Made by a program: the position numbers and the translations under genes
Notes under the pieces: model-generated
The model's database searches: none
What the model saw: the letters and a program-made list of their open reading frames with translations, nothing else
Told to the model about the DNA's origin: nothing
Part shown: in pieces, positions 8,670 through 18,781 of the stretch
How positions within the stretch are numbered: the first letter of the stretch is position 1
How the letters are laid out: every line of letters starts with the position of its first letter
Origin: Firmicutes bacterium UBA6132
GTDB lineage: Bacteria; Bacillota_A; Clostridia; Tissierellales; Sedimentibacteraceae
Length of the DNA stretch: 56,237 bases
Direction: 5' to 3'
Assembly: GCA_002435835.1 (NCBI GenBank)
Contig: DIVM01000316.1
Coordinates: forward strand, 1 to 56,237

Positions 8670-10685
8670 TTGGATAATGCTAAAATGCCAAAGTTTATAA
8701 AGGAAGACAGTCTAATTTATATTATTGTAATTGTACTCCTTATAACATTGCTTGCAATAGAGGGATTATATTTTTATGCTGTAATTTTTGGAATAGTTCT
8801 TTCAATTATTTCTGTTATTTCAATAAACAGACAGCTCGGGAAAGCAAAAGAATTAAAAAGCTATTTAATAGATTATACTAACAATATAGATAATTTATCG
8901 GTTAACTCGTTCTCAAATTTCCCTATGCCAATTTGCATTATTAATGCTCAGGGAAAATTGTTTTGGTTCAACACAAAGTTTAAAGAGTTAATTGGTGAAG
9001 AATATATAAATATAGAAAATATAAAAGATTTCAACCCTGAATTTCCATTGAAATCCATAGATTTAAGCAAGGACGGAACAATAAATAATTTAGATATATC
9101 TAAGAGCAATAAAAGTTATAATTTATTATATAATGTATTAACTGAAGGTAGTTTTTGGGAAGGTAAATCCATTGTAATTTATTGGGTTGAAAATACTAAT
9201 TATAAAAGTCTTAGAACAAAATATAATGATGAACGCCCTGTATCCATGTTCATACAAATAGACAACTATGAAGAGTTATCTGAAAAAATGGATAAAGGAG
9301 AAAAACTTGCTAAAACAGCTGAAGTTGAAAAAATATTAAATAAATATTCTACTGAAATGAATGGATTTGTTATTAGGTATGATACTTATAAATTTTTTAT
9401 GATGATTGAATATAAGTATCTTGATGTGCTAGAATCTAAAAAATTTGCTATGTTAGAAGATGTTAAAGCTTTGAAAGGGTCAGCAGCTAATGATTATTTC
9501 TTTACTTTAAGCATCGGTGTTGGCACTATGGGTAAAAGTATAGGTCAAATAGTTGAATCTGCTAAAGGGGCTCTGGATGTTGCTTTAGGAAGAGGCGGTG
9601 ACCAAGCAGTTGTTAAAAAGTTAAACTCTGTAAAATATTATGGAGGCCAAAGTAAAGCAGTAGAAAAAAGAAATAAAGTTAAAGCAAGAATTATTTCTTA
9701 TGCATTAAGGCAAATTATAGATCAAAGTTCTAATGTAATAATAATGGGACATAGGATTGGAGATATGGATAGTCTTGGAGCTTCCATTGGCCTATATGCA
9801 ATAGCTAAATCAAGGGGCAAAAAACCTTATATTGTTTTAAATACTGTTAATTATGCATTAAAAAACATGTATGAAAGAATGAAAAATGAAGACAGTCAAT
9901 ATTTAGATGCATTGGTTAGTACTGAAACTGCCATGGGTTTAATAGACCAAAATAGTTTGTGCATTGTTCTTGACACACACAGGGGAAGTTATTCAGAAGC
10001 TCCTGAGCTGTTGAGTAAAGCGGAAAAAATTGTTTTAATTGACCATCACAGAAGAGGTGAAGAGTTTATTTCAAATACAGTGCTTGATTATATTGAGCCA
10101 TATGCTTCATCAACTTGTGAATTAGTTTCTGAAATAATTCAATATATGGAAGATCATATTAAGCTTACAAAATTTGAGGCTGATTCTTTAATGGCTGGTA
10201 TTGTTGTGGATACAAATTCATTTTCTTTTAAAACTGGGGTAAGAACTTTTGAAGCAGCATCATTTTTAAGAAGAAATGGAGCTGATACTGTTGACGTTAA
10301 GGAACTTTTCAACGAAGACCTTGATTCAATGAAAAAGAAAACTGAAATAATTGAAAAATCCGAATTAAAATATGGTGATGTAGCCATATCATATATTGAT
10401 GAAATAGCAGAAAATTCAAATGTAATAGCTGCACAAAGTGCGGATGAACTTTTGACTATAAAAGATGTTAAATTAAGCTTTGTTCTTGTAAGAAACAAAG
10501 ATTATATAAATATAAGCGGACGTTCTTTAGGTAATGTGAATGTTCAGCTAATAATGGAATATTTAGGAGGCGGTGGTCATTTAAACATGGCTGGTGCTCA
10601 AATTCAAACGAATGATATGGATGAAGCAAAACAAAAATTATATGATGCAATAGAGAAATATAAAGAGGAGAGTAAATTAAAATGA
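8670..10685 (+). CDS. gdpP: Cyclic-di-AMP phosphodiesterase GdpP
   Basis: GdpP hydrolyses cyclic di-AMP and so influences potassium balance, wall stress and sporulation. The 671-residue product has two N-terminal membrane helices (about 15-55), a PAS-like region (about 75-165), a degenerate GGDEF domain (about 175-300), and a C-terminal DHH/DHHA1 catalytic module. The metal-site motifs [15 protein letters not shown] and [12 protein letters not shown] and the [17 protein letters not shown]1 loop are visible. A GTG at 8661 is in frame but overlaps the AGGAGG at 8656-8661. The TTG at 8670 has the correct 8-base spacing, so I chose it. The stop overlaps the rplI start by four bases, suggesting coupled translation. 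Confidence 0.94.
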   Translation: MDNAKMPKFIKEDSLIYIIVIVLLITLLAIEGLYFYAVIFGIVLSIISVISINRQLGKAKELKSYLIDYTNNIDNLSVNSFSNFPMPICIINAQGKLFWFNTKFKELIGEEYINIENIKDFNPEFPLKSIDLSKDGTINNLDISKSNKSYNLLYNVLTEGSFWEGKSIVIYWVENTNYKSLRTKYNDERPVSMFIQIDNYEELSEKMDKGEKLAKTAEVEKILNKYSTEMNGFVIRYDTYKFFMMIEYKYLDVLESKKFAMLEDVKALKGSAANDYFFTLSIGVGTMGKSIGQIVESAKGALDVALGRGGDQAVVKKLNSVKYYGGQSKAVEKRNKVKARIISYALRQIIDQSSNVIIMGHRIGDMDSLGASIGLYAIAKSRGKKPYIVLNTVNYALKNMYERMKNEDSQYLDALVSTETAMGLIDQNSLCIVLDTHRGSYSEAPELLSKAEKIVLIDHHRRGEEFISNTVLDYIEPYASSTCELVSEIIQYMEDHIKLTKFEADSLMAGIVVDTNSFSFKTGVRTFEAASFLRRNGADTVDVKELFNEDLDSMKKKTEIIEKSELKYGDVAISYIDEIAENSNVIAAQSADELLTIKDVKLSFVLVRNKDYINISGRSLGNVNVQLIMEYLGGGGHLNMAGAQIQTNDMDEAKQKLYDAIEKYKEESKLK

Positions 10686-11128
10686 AAGTAATTTTATTAG
10701 AAGATGTTAAAAATGTTGGTAAAAAGGGTTCTTTAATTAATGCAAAAGATGGTTATGCAAGAAACTTTTTATTCCCTAAAAATTTAGCTATAGAAGCAAC
10801 ACCAGTTAATTTGAAAAATTTAGAAAATGCTAAAAAACAACAGGAAGCAAAAGAAAAAGAAATTTATGATGATGCTAAGAAACTTGAAGAAGAATTAGCT
10901 AAAGTTACAATAGTAATTAAATCAAAAACTGGAGAAAATGGAAAGTTATTTGGTTCTATAACTACAAAAGAAATTGCTGAACAACTTGAAGCGGCACATG
11001 GCTTAAATATTGACAAAAGAAAGCTTGAACTTGATGAAACTATTAAATCCGTTGGAGAATATGCAGTTAAAGTTAAGCTTCACTCTAAAGTAACTGCTAA
11101 AATGACAGTTATAGTTACAGAAAAATAA
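10682..11128 (+). CDS. rplI: 50S ribosomal protein L9
   Basis: L9 binds 23S rRNA in the large ribosomal subunit. The 148-residue product has the usual N-terminal domain ([20 protein letters not shown] and [13 protein letters not shown]) and a long charged connecting helix rich in Lys and Glu (about 45-75). The C-terminal domain follows, with [16 protein letters not shown]. Length is standard. The start ATG overlaps the gdpP stop as ATGA, and dnaB follows after 12 bases. The gdpP-rplI-dnaB order is conserved in Firmicutes. Confidence 0.97.
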   Translation: MKVILLEDVKNVGKKGSLINAKDGYARNFLFPKNLAIEATPVNLKNLENAKKQQEAKEKEIYDDAKKLEEELAKVTIVIKSKTGENGKLFGSITTKEIAEQLEAAHGLNIDKRKLELDETIKSVGEYAVKVKLHSKVTAKMTVIVTEK

Positions 11129-11140
11129 TGGGGGCAATAA

Positions 11141-12475
11141 ATGTCTGATTTAATTAATTTTGGCAAAGTTCCACCCCACAGTTCCGAAGCCGAACAAACT
11201 GTTTTAGCAGCAGCACTTTTAGACCATGTTGCAGTAGAAAAAATTATAAACCTTCTTTCAACTGAAGACTTTTATTTTGAAGCTAATAAAGAAATATATG
11301 ACGCTATAAAAAATGTTCATATGCAAAATATTCCTGTAGATGCTTTAACTGTAACTGAAGAACTTAAAATAAGAGAAAAAATAAATTTTGTAGGCGGCTT
11401 TGAATATTTAGTAAAATTAACGGATAACATAATAACTTCTAAAAATGTAGAAGCGTATTGTAATATTATAAAAGAAAAATCAACTCTAAGAAAACTTATA
11501 AGCACTTCAAATGAAATAATTGAAAAAGGGTATAAAGAAAATGAAGAAGTTCAAAAAATAATTGAGCTTGCTGAAACAAGGATATTTTCTATTTCCCAAA
11601 ACAGAAATATTAATTCGTTTACAGATATAAAAGATGTTTTAATGAATGTATTTAATCAGTTAGAAGAAAGAGCAATGACAAAGGGAAGTCTTACTGGTAT
11701 TACAACTGGCTATGATGATTTGGATAGAATGACATCAGGTATGCAGCGTTCAGATTTAATTTTGCTTGCAGCAAGACCTTCCATGGGTAAAACTGCCCTT
11801 GCTCTTAATATTGCCATGAATGCTGTTAAATCTGGAGCTTCCTGTGCGCTTTTTAGTTTGGAAATGTCAAAGGAACAATATGTTCAAAGAATTATTTCCA
11901 TGGAATCCATGGTTGAAAGCAATAAATTAAGGTCAGGTAATTTAGACGACGAGGATTGGAACAGATTATTAGCAACTATGAGTACAGTATCTAATTATAA
12001 TGTTTTTATTGATGATACTGCTTCTATATCCATGTTTGAAATGATGTCTAAATGCCGTAGGCTTAAAATGGAAAAAGGACTTGACATAATAATAGTGGAT
12101 TATCTTCAATTAATGTCCGATGGTAGCAGCAACTCTTCAAACAGGCAGCAGGAAATTTCAAACATATCAAGGGGATTAAAAGCATTAGCAAGGGAACTTA
12201 ATTGCCCTGTAATAGCTCTTTCACAGCTGTCCCGTGCTCCTGAGCTTAGACAGGACCATAGGCCTATAATGTCTGACTTAAGAGAGTCTGGAGCAATAGA
12301 GCAGGATGCTGACGTTGTTATGATGCTTTATAGAGATGAGTATTATCATAAAGAAGAATCTGAAAAAAAAGGTATTACAGAAGTAATTATAACAAAACAA
12401 AGAAATGGTCCAGTAGGAACTGTTGAGCTTGCATGGATTGGACAGTTCACGAAGTTTGGAAATATACAAAAATAG
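11141..12475 (+). CDS. dnaB: Replicative DNA helicase
   Basis: DnaB (called DnaC in Bacillus) is the hexameric 5'-3' helicase of the replication fork. The 444-residue protein starts with the N-terminal DnaB domain (PPHSSEAEQTVLAAALLD). Its RecA-like ATPase domain has the Walker A motif ARPSMGKTALAL near 220, Walker B in IIIVDYLQLM near 320, and the arginine-finger region ending KQRNGPVGTVELAW. There is no intein and the length is normal. The GGGGG ribosome site lies about 6 bases before the ATG at 11141. A hairpin terminator follows at 12491-12527. Confidence 0.97.
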   Translation: MSDLINFGKVPPHSSEAEQTVLAAALLDHVAVEKIINLLSTEDFYFEANKEIYDAIKNVHMQNIPVDALTVTEELKIREKINFVGGFEYLVKLTDNIITSKNVEAYCNIIKEKSTLRKLISTSNEIIEKGYKENEEVQKIIELAETRIFSISQNRNINSFTDIKDVLMNVFNQLEERAMTKGSLTGITTGYDDLDRMTSGMQRSDLILLAARPSMGKTALALNIAMNAVKSGASCALFSLEMSKEQYVQRIISMESMVESNKLRSGNLDDEDWNRLLATMSTVSNYNVFIDDTASISMFEMMSKCRRLKMEKGLDIIIVDYLQLMSDGSSNSSNRQQEISNISRGLKALARELNCPVIALSQLSRAPELRQDHRPIMSDLRESGAIEQDADVVMMLYRDEYYHKEESEKKGITEVIITKQRNGPVGTVELAWIGQFTKFGNIQK

Positions 12476-12490
12476 TGGACAAGATATTTT

Positions 12491-12527
12491 AAAAGCAGTT
12501 AAACTTTAATGTTTAACTGCTTTTTTT
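12491..12527. terminator. Bidirectional terminator after dnaB
   Basis: AAAAGCAGTTAAAC and GTTTAACTGCTTTT form a perfect 14-bp hairpin with a six-base loop and T residues on both outgoing strands. It serves dnaB and the convergent SPOCS gene. Confidence 0.92.
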
Positions 12528-12528
12528 A

Positions 12529-14073
12529 CTACACTCTTTTAGCTATTATAACTTTTGTTCCAGGAGTTAATGCTTCTTCTTGGCTTATATCATTAATTTC
12601 TTTTAAATAATTCATAGATATATTATAGTTTTTAGCTATATCCCAAAGTGTTTCGCCGTTTTGAACTACTCTAAATATTAAGCTTGGCTGCTTGCTTCTA
12701 TCTAATAAACCAACTTCAGTAATGTTGTTTATTATTGAAATAGGTGTTGTTTTTTTAAATTTAGCATCAGTTTTAATGTCGCAACTTATCATAATGGAAT
12801 TACTCCCTTTTCTGTAAGCGCTGCATCTATTAATTGTAACATTTGAATAAATGTCACACATTGTTTCATCTTCATTTAAATCCATAGAAGCTGTAAAAGG
12901 CATTGATGCATATGCTTTATCAAGTTTGTTTATTTCTCCATTTAAATATAACAAATTAACATCTAAAAATCCATCAACTAAAAACTTGTTATCAACAACT
13001 CTTTTTTCTGAAATTTTAGGACTAATATCAACTGTATAAACATCTTTAATAGTACCTGTTGTTACATCAAAATTATTTTCATATTTCATTGTAGCAGATT
13101 TTATATTTTTTAGAGATGTTAAATTAACATCTTCCCAAACAGTGTCTAATTCAACTTCTGTTGAATACGCATCTGTAATTAAATTTTTACCAACAGTATC
13201 ATATAATACAGCTTTTAGCATTAAATCTGCACTGAATTCTATGAGTTTTTTTTCATCTTCATTATTTTCAACTGTATTAAATGTTAAATCATTTATAACT
13301 ACCTCTACATCTCTCAACATATCTTCTGATGAATTTTTAATTTCAAAATAATGAGTGAATGGGAATTCTTCTGAAACAAAACCAGTTGAAAATACACCAT
13401 CATCCTCAGTAAATAAAAATCCTACTTTTAAAATTCCTTCAACTAACATTCGTTCATTCATTATATCAATATTAGTTATGTAAGCATCTGCATCAGTTTT
13501 TAGAATTTTGCTGATACCGTTAGAATTTTTATTTAATTCGATAGCATCATTTACATTTAATTCTTCTTTTAATTGTGAAATTACGTCAGTATAGTCAGCA
13601 TTTCTTGATTTTGCTTGAAAGCTTCCATTAGAATCAAAACTTGAAATAAAACTTACAGGATGTTTGTTTTCTACATCAAAGTCAAGATTTACAACTGCTT
13701 TAACGAGTACAGTATTTTCTGGTAAAACTTCAGAATCTACGTAATCAATAAAAGGTGTAATTGTAGCTTCCATATTTTCGTGAGCACCAGGTACTGATAT
13801 TTCTTCAGTAAATGGTATTTTTCCTTCTTTAGAGCATATTGTCATGTCTTCGTCATTTGAACGGTAAATAATATTGTAAATTAAATCCCCGTTAACAGCT
13901 ATTTTGTCTTTTAACATATTTGATGAGTTAATTTTAGCTTTTGCTTCTGTAGAAATAATTTTTCCGATATCTAAGTCATCAGATATCGTAATTTCATTTT
14001 CTAATAAAGCTTCATAAGTATTTGAATCAATTATTTCGTTAATTAAAAAAGTATCGCTTAATAATTTAAACAA
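12529..14073 (-). CDS. SPOCS (DUF3794) and LysM domain spore-coat-type protein
   Basis: The 514-residue product carries several copies of a beta-rich module. Typical repeated phrases are KVDGFLDVNLLY-like and VEGILKVGFLFTEDD-like, matching the SPOCS/DUF3794 domain of clostridial spore-coat proteins. A single LysM domain at about 465-512 (VVQNGETLWDIAKNYNISM) ends the protein. LysM binds peptidoglycan sugars, so the likely role is assembly or anchoring on the spore cortex or coat. No signal peptide is seen, as expected for coat proteins made in the mother cell. The start is a TTG at 14073 preceded by GGGGG. It is monocistronic and ends at the dnaB-shared terminator. Confidence 0.88.
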   Translation of the reverse strand: MFKLLSDTFLINEIIDSNTYEALLENEITISDDLDIGKIISTEAKAKINSSNMLKDKIAVNGDLIYNIIYRSNDEDMTICSKEGKIPFTEEISVPGAHENMEATITPFIDYVDSEVLPENTVLVKAVVNLDFDVENKHPVSFISSFDSNGSFQAKSRNADYTDVISQLKEELNVNDAIELNKNSNGISKILKTDADAYITNIDIMNERMLVEGILKVGFLFTEDDGVFSTGFVSEEFPFTHYFEIKNSSEDMLRDVEVVINDLTFNTVENNEDEKKLIEFSADLMLKAVLYDTVGKNLITDAYSTEVELDTVWEDVNLTSLKNIKSATMKYENNFDVTTGTIKDVYTVDISPKISEKRVVDNKFLVDGFLDVNLLYLNGEINKLDKAYASMPFTASMDLNEDETMCDIYSNVTINRCSAYRKGSNSIMISCDIKTDAKFKKTTPISIINNITEVGLLDRSKQPSLIFRVVQNGETLWDIAKNYNISMNYLKEINDISQEEALTPGTKVIIAKRV

Positions 14074-14227
14074 ATTGAATCCCCCTTTTTATTGCATAGT
14101 TTTATTACCTGATGATTTGTTTGATATCAGATGTAATAATTACAATTAGACTGCATTCTTTTATAAATATATATGCCCTATATTTTAAGAGTAGTACAAC
14201 TTAAATTAAAATAATTTAAAAAAATCA

Positions 14228-14256
14228 TTGACCTTTTTATTGATTTAATATAAAAT
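14228..14256 (+). promoter_or_regulatory. Promoter of the pyrG leader or orphan RNA
   Basis: TTGACC at 14228-14233, a 17-base spacer and TAAAAT at 14251-14256 form a good sigma-A promoter about 240 bases before pyrG. There is no gene between it and the terminator at 14366-14408. Confidence 0.65.
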
Positions 14257-14261
14257 AGCTA

Positions 14262-14408
14262 AGTAAATTGATTGTCGTATTTTGTTTTGCAAAAATACAA
14301 TTTAATAATAATGTTGTTCTTAGCGAACAAATTATATAGCAACTATTAACTGTTGAATGTTAAATAGAGACTTAAAAAAAAACCCCTTTTTTAGAGTCTC
14401 TTTTTTTT
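14262..14408 (+). ncRNA. Structured leader or small RNA upstream of pyrG
   Basis: A transcript from the promoter at 14228-14256 would run about 145 bases to a strong terminator and has no open reading frame with a ribosome site. It contains two hairpins: GTATTTTG/CAAAAATAC near 14277, and TTGTTC/GAACAA near 14313-14329. Then comes the terminator. It may be an attenuation leader for pyrG or a free small RNA. It matches no family I recognise. Confidence 0.5.
14366..14408 (+). terminator. Terminator or attenuator upstream of pyrG
   Basis: AGAGACT and AGTCTCT flank an inner A9/CCCC/T7 stem-loop and are followed by eight T residues. The opposite strand lacks a T tail, so it acts on plus-strand transcripts only. 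Confidence 0.85.
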
Positions 14409-14430
14409 ATTTTATTTTTAAGGACTGTAT

Positions 14431-14458
14431 TTGACTAACATTGATTTTAAGTTATATA
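14431..14458 (+). promoter_or_regulatory. Possible proximal pyrG promoter
   Basis: TTGACT at 14431-14436 and TATATA at 14453-14458, spacing 16, lie after the attenuator and 38 bases before the pyrG start. If active, pyrG would bypass the upstream terminator. Confidence 0.5.
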
Positions 14459-14495
14459 AGTTATTTATTAACAAAAATAAAGATCGGAGGAGAAT

Positions 14496-16106
14496 ATGCC
14501 AAAGTACATTTTTATAACGGGCGGAGTTGTATCGTCATTAGGTAAAGGAATAACTGCAGCATCTCTGGGTAGACTGCTTAAATCAAGAGGATTAAAAGTA
14601 ACATTGCAAAAATTTGACCCATATTTAAATGTTGACCCAGGAACAATGAGCCCATATCAGCACGGGGAAGTTTTTGTAACAGATGACGGTGGGGAAACGG
14701 ATTTAGATTTAGGTCATTATGAAAGAATTGTGGATATTGATCTTTCTAAATATTCAAGTATAACTTCCGGTAAAATTTTTTGGTCCGTACTTAACAAGGA
14801 AAGAAAGGGAGATTATCTTGGAGCTACTGTTCAGGTTATCCCCCACATTACAAATGAAATAAAAAGTATGATAAAAAGAATTTCATCATTTAATGATGTT
14901 GATGTTGTAATAACTGAAATAGGTGGAACAATAGGTGATATTGAAAGTTTGCCGTTTATAGAAGCAATAAGACAATTTAAATATGAAATTGGAAGAGATA
15001 ATGTAATGTATATCCACGTTACTTTGCTTCCATATTTATCAAAAGCAGGGGAATTAAAAACTAAACCAACTCAGCATTCAGTAAAAGAATTATTGAGTAT
15101 TGGAATTCAGCCTGACATGCTTGTTTGTAGAACAGAGAAGGAATTATCAGATGATATAAAAGCCAAAATAGCTTTGTTTTGCAATGTTGATAAAGATTAT
15201 GTAATTCAAAATGCAGATGCAAACTCTTTATATGAAGTTCCGCTTTTGTTAGAAAATGAAGGTTTAGCTAAATTAGTATGTAAGAGATTAAATTTAGTGT
15301 GCTCAGAACCTAATTTAACAGAATGGAATACTATGGTGGAACGTTCAAAAAACCCTCAACACAATGTAAAAATAGCTTTAGTAGGAAAATATGTTGAATT
15401 AAAAGATGCATATTTGTCAGTAGCTGAAGCTTTAAGGCATGCGGGCATAGATAATTCTTGTAATGTTGAAATCAAATGGGTGCATTCAGAACAGGTTTCA
15501 TTAAAAAATTATGAAGAAATGTTAAGTGACTGTGACGGAATACTTGTACCTGGTGGGTTTGGAGACAGAGGTATTGAAGGTAAAATTCTTGCAGCTAAAT
15601 ATGCCAGAGAAAGAAAAGTACCATTCCTTGGCATATGTTTGGGTATGCAAATGGCAGTTATTGAATTTGCAAGGGGAGTCCTTGGATATGAAGATGCGGA
15701 TAGTTCTGAATTTAATCAAAATTCTAAATATCCTGTAATTGATTTAATGCTTGATCAAATTGATGTAGAAAATAAAGGCGGAACAATGAGACTTGGAAGT
15801 TATCCTTGCAAATTAAAAGAAAATACAAAAGCAAGGGAAGCATATGATGGAGAGGATTTAATTAACGAAAGACATAGGCACAGATTTGAATTTAACAATG
15901 AATTTAGAAATATATGTGAAGAAAGTGGACTTATAATATCAGGTATGTCACCTGACGGGAAATTAGTTGAAATAGTAGAACTTAAAGATCATCCTTGGTA
16001 TGTTGCTGCTCAGTTCCATCCTGAATTTAAATCAAGACCTACAAGAAGCCATCCATTGTTTAAAAGTTTAATAAAGGCAGCTATAGATAATAAAAGTAAT
16101 AAATAA
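14496..16106 (+). CDS. pyrG: CTP synthase
   Basis: PyrG makes CTP from UTP, ATP and glutamine. The 536-residue enzyme has the N-terminal synthase domain ([22 protein letters not shown], the P-loop region, and [20 protein letters not shown]). From about 290 it has a class I glutamine amidotransferase domain with the nucleophile in LGICLGMQ near 380 and the His-Glu pair in AAQFHPEF near 510. Length is standard. The ATG at 14496 follows GGAGGAG. It stands alone; a structured leader with a terminator precedes it, so its expression may be attenuated. Confidence 0.97.
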   Translation: MPKYIFITGGVVSSLGKGITAASLGRLLKSRGLKVTLQKFDPYLNVDPGTMSPYQHGEVFVTDDGGETDLDLGHYERIVDIDLSKYSSITSGKIFWSVLNKERKGDYLGATVQVIPHITNEIKSMIKRISSFNDVDVVITEIGGTIGDIESLPFIEAIRQFKYEIGRDNVMYIHVTLLPYLSKAGELKTKPTQHSVKELLSIGIQPDMLVCRTEKELSDDIKAKIALFCNVDKDYVIQNADANSLYEVPLLLENEGLAKLVCKRLNLVCSEPNLTEWNTMVERSKNPQHNVKIALVGKYVELKDAYLSVAEALRHAGIDNSCNVEIKWVHSEQVSLKNYEEMLSDCDGILVPGGFGDRGIEGKILAAKYARERKVPFLGICLGMQMAVIEFARGVLGYEDADSSEFNQNSKYPVIDLMLDQIDVENKGGTMRLGSYPCKLKENTKAREAYDGEDLINERHRHRFEFNNEFRNICEESGLIISGMSPDGKLVEIVELKDHPWYVAAQFHPEFKSRPTRSHPLFKSLIKAAIDNKSNK

Positions 16107-16202
16107 AAAAGTAAAAAAAATATAATATAAAATGTTTAATTGATTGAAAATATATTATATGTATGATATACTTTCATTCATGTTTTTAAGGAGAAATTAA
16201 TA

Positions 16203-17687
16203 ATGAAAATTGGATTTGATAATGAAAAGTATTTAAAAATGCAATCAGAACACATTAAGAAAAGAATTGAAGAATTCGATAATAAACTATATCTTGAGTT
16301 CGGCGGAAAATTATTTGATGATTATCATGCTTCAAGAGTTTTACCTGGATTTGAGCCAGACAGCAAATTAAAAATGTTATTACAACTTAAAGATCAAGTA
16401 GAAATCGTAATAGCTATAAGCGCTAATGCTATTGAAAGCAATAAAATTCGTGGAGACCTTGGAATTACATATGATGATGATGTTTTTCGTCTCATAGATG
16501 AATTTAGAGCAATTGGACTATTTGTAGGGAGTGTTGTTATTACACAATATTCTGGTGAAGCAGCAGCTGACCAATTCCGTCAAAAGCTACAAGCGTTAAA
16601 AATAAAATCTTACTTTCATTATATAATAGAAGGTTATCCATCAAATATTAAGCATATTGTATCTGATGAAGGTTATGGAAAAAATGATTATATAGAAACT
16701 GAAAGACCTTTAGTTGTTGTAACTGCACCTGGACCTGGAAGTGGAAAAATGGCAACATGTCTTTCACAGTTATATCAAGAAAACAAACGTGGCATAAAAG
16801 CTGGATATGCTAAATTTGAAACATTCCCAATTTGGAATCTTCCTTTACATCATCCTGTTAATATAGCATATGAAGCAGCAACGGCAGATTTAAATGATGT
16901 TAATATGATCGACCCATTCCATTTAGAAGCATATGAAAAAGCAACTGTTAATTACAACAGGGATATTGAAATTTATCCTGTTTTAAATGCAATGTTAGAA
17001 CAGATTTTAGGAAAGAGCCCATATAAATCACCAACTGATATGGGTGTTAATATGGCAGGGTACTGCATAATAGATGATGAAGCTTGTAGAAATGCATCGA
17101 AACAAGAAATCATAAGAAGATATTATCAGTGTCTTTGTGATTTAAAACGAGGATTAAGTACAAAAAGTATTTTATTTAAATTAGAATTAACTATGAAACA
17201 AGCAGATACTTCTGAGTGTGATAGAAAAGTTGTAGAATATGCATTAGATCGTGAAGAAGAAACAGGTTTACCAGCGGTGGCTATAGAGCTTCCTGATGGG
17301 CAAATTGTAACAGGTAAAACTTCAGATTTATTAGGAGCTTCTGCTGGAGCACTTTTAAATGCATTAAAAATTTTATGTGGAATTAATCATGAAATACATT
17401 TGATTTCACCCGAAGCAATTGAACCTATTCAAACATTAAAAACTTCATATTTAGGAAGCAATAATCCAAGACTTCATACGGATGAAATTTTAATAGCTCT
17501 TTCTGTAAGTGCATCACATAATCCAACTGCTAAGCTTGCATTAAAGCAGCTTCATATGTTGAAATGTTGTGAAGTACATTCAACAGTTCTTTTATCTTCA
17601 GTTGATCAACAAGTATTCAAAAAGTTGGGCATGAATATAACGTGCGAACCAAAATACGAATCAAATAAAATATATCATAAACATTAA
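16203..17687 (+). CDS. DUF1846 (UPF0371) family protein
   Basis: The 494-residue product belongs to the UPF0371/DUF1846 family of cytosolic proteins found in many Firmicutes and anaerobes, with no agreed function. Near residues 177-182 there is a glycine-rich GPGSGK segment in [20 protein letters not shown] that looks like a nucleotide-binding P-loop. It follows a predicted beta strand, so phosphate or nucleotide binding is a reasonable guess only. The [18 protein letters not shown] segment near 435 is another conserved-looking patch. The ATG at 16203 follows AAGGAG. It is transcribed alone, after pyrG, and ends at a GGGGACGG hairpin. Confidence 0.85.
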   Translation: MKIGFDNEKYLKMQSEHIKKRIEEFDNKLYLEFGGKLFDDYHASRVLPGFEPDSKLKMLLQLKDQVEIVIAISANAIESNKIRGDLGITYDDDVFRLIDEFRAIGLFVGSVVITQYSGEAAADQFRQKLQALKIKSYFHYIIEGYPSNIKHIVSDEGYGKNDYIETERPLVVVTAPGPGSGKMATCLSQLYQENKRGIKAGYAKFETFPIWNLPLHHPVNIAYEAATADLNDVNMIDPFHLEAYEKATVNYNRDIEIYPVLNAMLEQILGKSPYKSPTDMGVNMAGYCIIDDEACRNASKQEIIRRYYQCLCDLKRGLSTKSILFKLELTMKQADTSECDRKVVEYALDREEETGLPAVAIELPDGQIVTGKTSDLLGASAGALLNALKILCGINHEIHLISPEAIEPIQTLKTSYLGSNNPRLHTDEILIALSVSASHNPTAKLALKQLHMLKCCEVHSTVLLSSVDQQVFKKLGMNITCEPKYESNKIYHKH

Positions 17688-17693
17688 AACAAG

Positions 17694-17729
17694 AAGGGGA
17701 CGGTCCAACGGACTGTCCCCAAGTTTTTT
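17694..17729. terminator. GGGGACGG-type hairpin terminator, short copy 3
   Basis: GGGGACGGTCC and GGACTGTCCCC (17696-17720) form an 11-bp stem with an AAC loop and are followed by AAGTTTTTTT. It combines the end sequence of the GGGGACGG repeat family with a terminator tail between two convergent genes. Confidence 0.8.
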
Positions 17730-17745
17730 TGTACATTTGTAATCT

Positions 17746-18636
17746 TTAATCTTTAATTTTTTCAGTTCCTTTCTTTTGAGAAGTAATATAATAAAATACA
17801 CCTGATAAAATTATAGTTCCACCTATCAAAGTATATATAGAAGGAATTTCTCTATAAATTATTAAAGCAAGAATGCTTGCAAAAATAGGCTCGCAAAGGG
17901 TTGAAACAGAAATTAAAGTTGCAGAAACATATTTCATTAAATAATTGTATAAAGTGTGCCCAAGTATAGAACAGAAAAATGCAAGACATATGAATAATAT
18001 AAATTCTTTTGCAGAGTATGGATAAATAGGTGTTTTTGAAGCAAAACACATAAAAAATAAAACTACTACTGAAACAGAATAAACAACAAAAACATATGCA
18101 CCTGCACTGACATTTTTCCTTACAATACCACCTATAACAAAGTATCCAGCTACAAAAATTCCACCTGTTATGGCTAATATATTGCCTAACATCATTCCAT
18201 TATTATTACCACCAGAACTCCCTAAAGCAATAACAGTAGTCCCAATTAAAGACATGGCAATACCTATAAGCATTTTATAACTAAATTTTTCTTTTAATAT
18301 AAAATAATTTGCTATAGCTACAAAAATAGGGCTACAAGATACAAGTATTGTTGAATTTGCTATAGTTGTCATATTTATAGAAGCAATCCATGATGCGAAA
18401 TGAAGTGCAAGGAATACTCCGCTAATAATACATAAAACAAAATCATTTTTAGTCATGTTTTTTAAGGAATCGATTTCTTTCGTTACAACAGGATATAATA
18501 GCATCAAAACTGTAAAAAGCATCCTGTAAGCTGAAATTACAAGTGAAGGAGCATCTGACATTCTTATAAAAATAGAAGACAGGGAAGTAAATAACACTCC
18601 TATTAAAACTATGTACTTATAAGGCAAGTTTTTCAT
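17746..18636 (-). CDS. EamA/DMT-family membrane exporter
   Basis: The 296-residue product has ten predicted membrane helices and two internally similar EamA halves. FASWIASINMTTIANSTILV in the first half and SVSTLCEPIFASILALIIYRE in the second are the characteristic helix-end motifs of drug/metabolite transporters. Such proteins export amino acids or metabolites; the substrate cannot be told. The ATG at 18636 follows GGAAG. It lies downstream of mtnN on the same strand, with a block of GGGACGG repeats between them. A C-terminal Lys-rich tail (QKKGTEKIKD) faces the cytoplasm in this topology. Confidence 0.9.
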   Translation of the reverse strand: MKNLPYKYIVLIGVLFTSLSSIFIRMSDAPSLVISAYRMLFTVLMLLYPVVTKEIDSLKNMTKNDFVLCIISGVFLALHFASWIASINMTTIANSTILVSCSPIFVAIANYFILKEKFSYKMLIGIAMSLIGTTVIALGSSGGNNNGMMLGNILAITGGIFVAGYFVIGGIVRKNVSAGAYVFVVYSVSVVVLFFMCFASKTPIYPYSAKEFILFICLAFFCSILGHTLYNYLMKYVSATLISVSTLCEPIFASILALIIYREIPSIYTLIGGTIILSGVFYYITSQKKGTEKIKD

Positions 18637-18658
18637 AACATACTTCCTTTCAAAGATT

Positions 18659-18772
18659 GACGATTTAGGGACGTTGACGATTTAGGGACGGACCTTTCGC
18701 TGCTTAGGGACGGACCCTTTTCTGCAAAAGCTCCGTCCCTAAATCTCCTAAATCCCCCAGGGTCCGTCCCAA
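18659..18772. repeat. Compound GGGACGG repeat block, copy 4
   Basis: Two exact 15-base direct repeats, GACGATTTAGGGACG at 18659-18673 and 18676-18690, are followed by TTAGGGACGGACCC. Then come the inverse copies TCCGTCCCTAA and AGGGTCCGTCCC. The arms can fold into a long hairpin. It looks like several repeat ends inserted or duplicated at one site, between mtnN and the EamA gene. Confidence 0.8.
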
Positions 18773-18781
18773 AATTGTTGG

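Noticed and set aside
14262..14408. Classical pyrG control by repeated G addition at the transcript start
   Set aside because: That mechanism needs a run of G at the start point. The bases after the upstream -10 box are AGCTAAG, and the proximal promoter also lacks GGG at its start.
18659..18690. A CRISPR-like direct repeat
   Set aside because: Only two 15-base copies separated by two bases, within a palindromic GGGACGG block and without spacers or cas genes.
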